From Brevibacterium oceani (lineage in GTDB: Bacteria > Actinomycetota > Actinomycetes > Actinomycetales > Brevibacteriaceae): 64,000 nucleotides of DNA. Shown piece by piece: positions 57,351-64,000 of the stretch (the first letter of the stretch is position 1; each line of letters begins with the position of its first letter). The translations under genes and the position numbers were made by a program. The notes beneath the pieces are model-generated. The model made no database searches, was not told the DNA's origin, and was given only the letters and a program-made list of their open reading frames with translations. The stretch is from assembly GCF_013623835.1 (NCBI RefSeq), contig NZ_JABKDE010000006.1, positions 234,046 through 298,045 of the forward strand. The letters are read 5' to 3'.

Positions 57351-58030
57351 CCCAATTCCTCCTTGAGCTCCCGTGCGGCCGCAGCGGGATCGCCAGCCGA
57401 GGTTATCGCACGCACCACCACGGCGCGAGTGGCGCCCGCCTGTCGGATCTCGTCGAGGCGCGACCCGACGGCGATGCCGCCGATGGCGAACCACGGGGTG
57501 CGCGCCGAGGCGGCCACCGTGCTGAGCAGGCCCGTGCCGACGGCGGCGCGGCCGGGTTTCGTCGGCGTCTCCCACACGGGGCCGACGCAGAAGTAGTCGG
57601 TCTCCGGGTCCGCGTCGGCGGCGAGCGCCTGCTCGTGCGAATGGGTGGAGCGACCGAGGATGACATCGGGTCCCAGGACGGCGCGCGCCTGAGCGCTGGT
57701 GAGGTCGCCTTGTCCGACGTGGAAGACGTCGGCGCCGGTCAGCAGGGCGACGTCGGCACGGTCGTTGACCGAGAAGAGCTTCCCGTGCCGGGCCGCGGTG
57801 GCCTTGAGCACTTCGAGGGCGGTGATCTCGGCCCTGGCTTCGAGGGTCTTGTCGCGCAGCTGGATGACGTCGACTCCCCCGACATATGCGGCGTCGAGGA
57901 ACTCGGGCAGATCGCCTTGGGCGGTCCTGGCGTCGGTGCACAGGTACAGGCGCGCTTCGGCCAACCGGGCGTCCCGCCAGGCTCTTCTCGATTCGGAGCC
58001 TGAGGGGTGCGGTGGAATATCGGAGGTCAT
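57347..58030 (-). CDS. thiE: Thiamine phosphate synthase
   Basis: Joins the pyrimidine (HMP-PP) and thiazole (carboxy-THZ-P) moieties to thiamine phosphate. A 227-residue TIM-barrel protein: [20 protein letters not shown] (pyrophosphate site), [40 protein letters not shown] and [20 protein letters not shown] are all present. The ATG at 58030 is six bases after TACTCT (58037-58042, minus strand), favouring a leaderless mRNA; an ATG at 58036 immediately abuts it and is less likely. It is followed by the PanE-like gene in an overlapping operon, divergent from thiO. Confidence 0.95.
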   Translation of the reverse strand: MTSDIPPHPSGSESRRAWRDARLAEARLYLCTDARTAQGDLPEFLDAAYVGGVDVIQLRDKTLEARAEITALEVLKATAARHGKLFSVNDRADVALLTGADVFHVGQGDLTSAQARAVLGPDVILGRSTHSHEQALAADADPETDYFCVGPVWETPTKPGRAAVGTGLLSTVAASARTPWFAIGGIAVGSRLDEIRQAGATRAVVVRAITSAGDPAAAARELKEELG

Positions 58031-58035
58031 GGTCA

Positions 58036-58042
58036 TAGAGTA
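58036..58042. promoter_or_regulatory. Overlapping divergent -10 elements, thiE / thiO
   Basis: TAGAGT at 58036-58041 (plus) and TACTCT from 58042 to 58037 (minus) occupy nearly the same base pairs. The minus element fits thiE leaderless initiation; the plus element would start transcription near 58048, exactly where the TPP aptamer begins. Confidence 0.55.
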
Positions 58043-58048
58043 GAGGAG

Positions 58049-58130
58049 TTCGCGGGAGCCTCCCAACGAGGCTGAGAGGGCGTAAGAGCCGACCGTCAGA
58101 CCTGATGCGGATCATGCCGCCGGAGGGAGA
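58049..58130 (+). ncRNA. TPP riboswitch (THI element)
   Basis: Conserved aptamer cores are present in order: CTGAGAGGG (58072-58080) and ACCTGATGCGGATCATGCC (58100-58118), then CCGGAGGGAGA merging with the ribosome-binding site of thiO. The flanking GGGAGCCTCCC and GAGGCTGAG helices can form the closing stem. In Gram-positive TPP switches, ligand binding folds the aptamer so that the GGAGGGAG Shine-Dalgarno is sequestered, repressing thiO-thiS-thiG-thiF. Confidence 0.93.
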
Positions 58131-58134
58131 ATCC

Positions 58135-59330
58135 ATGCATGTCATCGTCGTGGGCGCCGGAATCATCGGCCTGTCGACAGCGTGGCATCTGCGCCGCCTC
58201 GGTGCCGGTGTCACCATCATCGATCCCGCTCCCGGTCAGGGAGCCACGCATGCCGCTGCGGGGATGCTCGCCCCCGCCGCCGAGGTGGTCTGGGGCCAGT
58301 CTCCCCTGTACCCGCTGATGCGTGCGTCGGCCCAGATGTATCCGTCGTTCGCCGCTGAGGTGGCGAGCGCCGCGGGTGCCGATTTCGGGCTCACGGACTC
58401 GGGGACCCTGGTGTGTGCCGGGGATCGTGCCGATCTGCAGGCTCTGCGTCAGCTGCGCACCGCACAGACCGCCGCCGGTTTCACCACCGAACTCATCACC
58501 GGGTCCCGCGCCCGGGAGCTCGAACCGGCACTGTCACCGTCGGTGGCCGGTGCCGTGCGCATCCCCGACGATCAGTCCATCGACCCCCGACGGGTGACGA
58601 CCGCCCTGCTGTCCGTCGTGTCGGCCACGACCGTCCGCCGACAGGTCACCCGACTCATCCGCCGCGGCGGAATCACCGTCGGCGTCGGGTTCTCAGACGG
58701 CGACGAACTCACAGCCGATCAGGTCATCATCACCGCCGGCGCAGAGGCGGACTCGATCACCGGGATGCCGGCCCTGCCGCTGCGGAAGGTGTGGGGTGAT
58801 GTTCTGCGTCTGCGAGCGCCGGCCGCACTCACACCTCTGCTGCACGGCACGGTCCGCGGACTCGTCAACGGTCGGCCGGTCTACATCGTCGCCCGTGACG
58901 ACGGCGAGCTCGTGCTCGGGGCAAGTTCTCGGGAAGACGGTCGGGAAGGCACCGATGCCGGAGCCGTCCACCGACTCCTCCAGGACGGTCAGCGCCTGGT
59001 CCCCGGCATCCTCGACTGCGAGATCACCGACATCACCACGCGTGCCCGCCCCGGTTCGCCCGATGACCTGCCCATCGTCGGTCGCATCGATGACGGCTGC
59101 CTCGTCAGCACCGGGTACTTCCGGCACGGCATCCTGCTGGCCCCACTCGGCGGACGGCTCGGTGCCGAACTGGCCACGGGCGTCTCCCCCGACTGGCTGC
59201 CCGCGGGAGGTCTCGATTCCGTCTCCCCCGGGCGGTTCTCTGCCGAACCGCACTCTGCCGAACCGTCCGCTGACGGATCGTCCGCTGTCTCATCCGTCCT
59301 CCACCCAACGACCCTGCACAGGAGCACATC

Positions 59331-59334
<4 letters not shown>
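58135..59334 (+). CDS. thiO: Glycine oxidase
   Basis: FAD-dependent oxidase making dehydroglycine for the thiazole ring. 399 residues. FAD-binding motif VVGAGIIGLSTAWHLRRLGA (residues 5-24), then THAAAGMLAPAAEVVWG, DDQSIDPRRVTTALLSVVSA, and near the C-terminus YFRHGILLAPLGGRLGAELA. The ATG at 58135 lies five nt after the AGGGAG of the riboswitch; an upstream ATG inside the aptamer is rejected. The C-terminus carries an Asp/Ser/Ala repeat-rich tail of about 30 residues (AEPHSAEPSADGSSAVSSV). The stop overlaps the thiS start. Confidence 0.95.
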
Positions 59335-61526
<2,192 letters not shown>

Positions 61527-61562
61527 TGCCTCGGAGCAGAGTCGCTGACCGTCGGCGATCGG

Positions 61563-62051
61563 TCATGGGTGAGGTGTCGGATCGGTCAGTCTCGCCGCGA
61601 GACCGCGCTCACCGGCTCGCATCACGATCGCATGCATCAGGCTCGCGACAGGTCGGAGGATTCTGATCATCGTCCTCGTCGAAGTCACACACCAATAGGA
61701 CTCGACGCGTGTGGTCCCCTCGTGCTCGCTCAAGGTCCACACGCCTTCGCCGCGCAGATCACCGTCGACACGGAGCGCGACCCGATTCGGAGCCTGCAGG
61801 GCATCGACCTCGATGGTGAATCGCAGCGGCATCCCGATGGGTGTGCGCACGACGATCTGCGCTCGACTGCCCGATCGCAGCTGGTTCCCGACGGGTTCGG
61901 CCGCGGCAAGTCCCGGCCACCACTGCGGCCACTCATCCACCCGTTCGAGAACAGCCCAGACAGTGTCGACGTCGGCGTCGACGCTCCATCGATCGTCGAA
62001 ATGGAAGGGTGATGATTCCCCTGGCCGCGGTGTCACATGTTCGTGGCTCAT
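61563..62051 (-). CDS. SRPBCC (START-like) family protein
   Basis: A 162-residue protein with a START-like lipid-binding fold. SVDADVDTVWAVLERVDEWP begins the domain, followed by WWPGLAAAEPVGN, a beta-sheet region and a C-terminal helix MIRILRPVASLMHAIVMRAG. SRPBCC proteins bind hydrophobic ligands or act as cyclases and aromatase-type enzymes; no ligand is known. TACCGT (62058-62063, minus strand) lies six bases before the ATG. It is divergent from mug, and their -10 elements overlap. Confidence 0.87.
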   Translation of the reverse strand: MSHEHVTPRPGESSPFHFDDRWSVDADVDTVWAVLERVDEWPQWWPGLAAAEPVGNQLRSGSRAQIVVRTPIGMPLRFTIEVDALQAPNRVALRVDGDLRGEGVWTLSEHEGTTRVESYWCVTSTRTMIRILRPVASLMHAIVMRAGERGLAARLTDPTPHP

Positions 62052-62074
62052 GGTACGACGGTAGTGTGAAAGAC

Positions 62075-62719
62075 GTGAGTGAGAACAGCAATGTCAGCAG
62101 CCGTCGCCCCTCTCCTTTGGGCGGTCGCAAACCGACGAAGGACGATCTCGCAGCTTTCGCGACCGACGATCCGAACGCGATCGACGATATTCTGCCCATC
62201 GATTCTGCCGGGCTGAGGCTGCTCATCGTCGGCGTCAACCCGGGTCTGTGGACCGCGGCGGTCAATGCACCGTTCGCCCGTCCCGGCAACCGGTTCTGGC
62301 CGTCCCTGTTCGAGGCGGGACTGACCGACCACCTCGTCGATGCCTCCCGCGGACTCGACCCGGCCGATGAACAGCAGCTGCTGGGTCGCGGCATCGGTCT
62401 GACCAACCTCGTCGGACGTGCCACGGTCCGCGCCGACGAACTGTCCCGGCAGGAGCTGCGCGATGCTGCCGCCCATCTCATCGAGCGGCTTGCCGACATT
62501 CGACCGCGTGCCGTCGCGATCGCCGGCATCACGTCGTTTCGGACCGGTTTCGCACTGCCGAAGGCACAGTTCGGTCGGCAGGACACGTCGCTCATCGCAG
62601 GGTGGCCGGACTCGGTGGCCCTGCATGTGGTGCCTCAGCCCAGCGGCCTCAACGCCCACTACCAGGTTGCCGACCTCGCCCGGATCTGGCGTGAGGTGTG
62701 GGAGAGCATCGACGATTGA
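62075..62719 (+). CDS. mug: G/U(T) mismatch-specific DNA glycosylase
   Basis: Removes uracil or ethenocytosine opposite guanine. 214 residues. Motif 1 is VGVNPGLWTAAVNAPFARPG (about residues 48-67, catalytic Asn), then NRFWPSLFEAGLTDHLVD and LTNLVGRATVRADELSRQEL; the lesion-contact motif is PQPSGLNAHY. The N-terminus has a polar extension. The GTG at 62075 is seven bases downstream of TAGTGT (62062-62067), favouring a leaderless start; GTG 62066 is an alternative that would add three codons. Both starts keep the family core. Confidence 0.9.
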   Translation: MSENSNVSSRRPSPLGGRKPTKDDLAAFATDDPNAIDDILPIDSAGLRLLIVGVNPGLWTAAVNAPFARPGNRFWPSLFEAGLTDHLVDASRGLDPADEQQLLGRGIGLTNLVGRATVRADELSRQELRDAAAHLIERLADIRPRAVAIAGITSFRTGFALPKAQFGRQDTSLIAGWPDSVALHVVPQPSGLNAHYQVADLARIWREVWESIDD

Positions 62720-62799
62720 CGCGTATCGTCCCGCGGGAATCGACACGTCTATGTGCGTGGGCTCAGTCAGCTCAGGAACGGTGGGGAATGCCTCCCGGC

Positions 62800-64000
62800 T
62801 CATCGGGATCCGAGATGTTCCCGAATCCCGGTGAGCAGCAGTTCCTCCACCGGACTCAACGGCTCGAAATCGGCGTCGTAGACATCGACACTGACGGTCG
62901 TCCGCCCGAGCCTCAACGGTGGGGGCTGCTCGGCCCGGCGGATGTATCGCCAGGGAATGTGCACCTGCCACGTCGGGTCGTCAGTCTCTTCGACCCCCTC
63001 CGCCGGTGGTGTTACGCCGGAGTCAGCGGTCGGAGGAGCCCCTCCGGCCCCGTCTGCCGGTGTCGTCGTCTCCCCGATCTTTGCCGTCGGTGGTGGTGTT
63101 CCAGCCTCACCAGCTGGTGAGTCGGTCGATGGCAGGTCGGACCCGACCACCGGGTTCGGCGGACCAGTTCCCGCCGGAAACCCCGGCGGACCGGCTCCTG
63201 CCGGAATCCCCGGCGGGCCGGTCGTCTCGCCGACGACCTCGCCGTGGGCCAAGCCCGGGTCGGGCTCACTGATCGGTCTCGTGCGCGAACGGTACCGGTG
63301 GCCCGTGGGCGTGACCACTTCAAGCGCATCCGGAGTGGCGTTGTGCCGCCACCCCGCCAGCTCCTTCGCATAGTTACACGCCGCGCACAAACCGGAGGAA
63401 TTCTCCCACTCGGTATCTCCACCGGCAGCGAACGAGACCGCATGATCGGCCTGCCTGATCGGAGCCTCGCACCACGGCGAGCGGCACACATCGTCACGCA
63501 TGACGACCATACGCCGAAGCAAACCGGAGAACTCCCGCCGGCGAGAATCCATCCGCACCAACTGCCCATCCTCAGGCCGCGTATACAGGCGACGCAAGAA
63601 CACCGCAGCATCATTCTCCGCCACGAAGTCACGCGCCACATGGGCCGGAATCGGACCAACCCCGGGAAACCACGCAGACTCCTCCCCCGACGCGAACAGA
63701 CTGCTGGCCTGCATGATCAGATGCACCTCGGTCGGCACCGCCGCAGCGGATTCCTGCCCGGTCACACGTTCGACCAAAAGGTCCGCAGCAATCTGGCCCT
63801 GCGACCGACCGCCAGCATCGCCCGTGGCGATGACCGACTGCGCCGACTTCGTCAGGTTCGCAAAAGCAGCGACCGCCTCCGGCATCGGCAGCAGCGCAGT
63901 CAGATAAGCCATATCGCCAGGCGCAGGACGCACACTCACCGACCGCTCCTCAACACAACGCTCCAAGTGATCAACCGCGGCCCGCTGGTCAAGCCTCTGA
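62800..64000 (-). CDS. DUF222/HNH endonuclease-like protein (5' end outside window)
   Basis: C-terminal part of a DUF222 (13E12-type) protein. The frame is still open at base 64000, so an initiator is upstream of the window. Conserved DUF222 segment: ERSVSVRPAPGDMAYLTALL, AQSVIATGDAGGRSQGQIAA. The HNH motif is complete: DDVCRSPWCEAPIRQADHAV followed by ENSSGLCAACNYAKELAG, with the zinc cysteines. After the nuclease domain a Pro/Gly-rich region of about 100 residues contains GPPGIPAGAGPPGFPAGTGPP, collagen-like repeats, then a short hydrophilic tail. Families of this type are abundant and uncharacterised in Actinobacteria and are sometimes mobile-associated. Confidence 0.88.
   Translation of the reverse strand, partial: QRLDQRAAVDHLERCVEERSVSVRPAPGDMAYLTALLPMPEAVAAFANLTKSAQSVIATGDAGGRSQGQIAADLLVERVTGQESAAAVPTEVHLIMQASSLFASGEESAWFPGVGPIPAHVARDFVAENDAAVFLRRLYTRPEDGQLVRMDSRRREFSGLLRRMVVMRDDVCRSPWCEAPIRQADHAVSFAAGGDTEWENSSGLCAACNYAKELAGWRHNATPDALEVVTPTGHRYRSRTRPISEPDPGLAHGEVVGETTGPPGIPAGAGPPGFPAGTGPPNPVVGSDLPSTDSPAGEAGTPPPTAKIGETTTPADGAGGAPPTADSGVTPPAEGVEETDDPTWQVHIPWRYIRRAEQPPPLRLGRTTVSVDVYDADFEPLSPVEELLLTGIREHLGSR
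63161..63214. repeat. 27-bp tandem repeat encoding collagen-like GPP motifs
   Basis: Copies 63161-63187 and 63188-63214 differ at a few bases and encode GPPGIPAGA / GPPGFPAGT on the minus strand, within the C-terminal extension of the DUF222 protein. Confidence 0.85.

Noticed and set aside
58105..58134. Upstream ATG (58105) as thiO start
   Set aside because: It lies in the conserved TPP aptamer core; the FAD motif and ribosome-binding site support 58135.
57351..58220. Upstream extension of the PanE-like frame into thiE
   Set aside because: Shadow frame of thiE; the ATG at 57350 overlaps the thiE stop and is followed by the Rossmann motif.

Overview
The window is high-GC actinobacterial DNA, most like Brevibacterium or a near relative. 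Supporting signs are a monomeric NADP-dependent isocitrate dehydrogenase, a PdxR/PdxS/PdxT pyridoxal 5'-phosphate locus, LPRTG sortase substrates with RRKK tails, a DUF222/HNH protein, DtxR/IdeR-type iron boxes, and many genes with a TANNNT -10 element 6-8 nt before the start codon and no Shine-Dalgarno (leaderless style). The genus is inferred from gene content; no 16S or tRNA gene is present. Coding density is very high and no intergenic gap exceeds about 270 bp.

Layout. 1-3981: minus-strand oligopeptide ABC transporter (OppC partial, a long OppB, lipoprotein binding protein). 4241-8222: PH-domain membrane protein, MBL-fold hydrolase, Old-Yellow-Enzyme reductase, enol-lactonase-like hydrolase, thymidine kinase. 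8472-11941: icd, LapA-domain protein, Sfp-type phosphopantetheinyl transferase. 12156-17236: small membrane protein, pdxR divergent from pdxS-pdxT, then a HerA-like (DUF853) ATPase gene broken by a 26-bp tandem duplication at its Walker A motif and a second 2-nt frameshift. 17219-22445: lipid kinase, winged-helix protein, type B carboxylesterase, phosphoribosyltransferase, DUF2087 protein, YchJ protein. 22499-29689: HhH-GPD repair protein, an unusual secreted pair (lipoprotein plus Gly-rich linker protein), DHA2 efflux pump, flavoprotein monooxygenase, lipoprotein, PIG-L deacetylase, thiol peroxidase.

29806-40870 is a cell-surface region: an LPRTG-anchored 5'-nucleotidase, a DUF368 membrane protein, DinB/VOC/thioesterase/GNAT genes, and two tandem paralogous secreted chymotrypsin-fold proteases, both LPRTG-anchored. 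41137-42905: two translationally coupled META-domain proteins and a DUF808 membrane protein. 43008-49835: iron-siderophore uptake (FecE, FecD, FecC) behind one iron box. The binding protein lies about 3 kb away behind its own iron box, and a decayed fragment of another binding-protein gene remains beside fecE. SufE, a sulfurtransferase, an esterase and a Nudix hydrolase lie between. 49952-56407: amino-acid permease, FMN alpha-hydroxyacid dehydrogenase, NarL-type two-component system, and a DedA membrane protein read in frame into a gamma-glutamylcyclotransferase-like domain. 56361-61526: thiamine locus, with thiE-panE facing a TPP-riboswitch-led thiO-thiS-thiG-thiF/moeB. 61563-64000: SRPBCC protein, Mug glycosylase, and a 5'-truncated DUF222/HNH gene.

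How genes work together: PdxR most likely controls pdxST; the TPP riboswitch controls thiazole synthesis; iron regulation links the split siderophore transporter; sortase anchoring links three surface enzymes. The most noteworthy signals are the slippage-type duplication in the HerA-like gene, the DedA::GGCT fusion with a 15-bp in-frame repeat, the fecB remnant, and two divergent promoter pairs with overlapping -10 elements.
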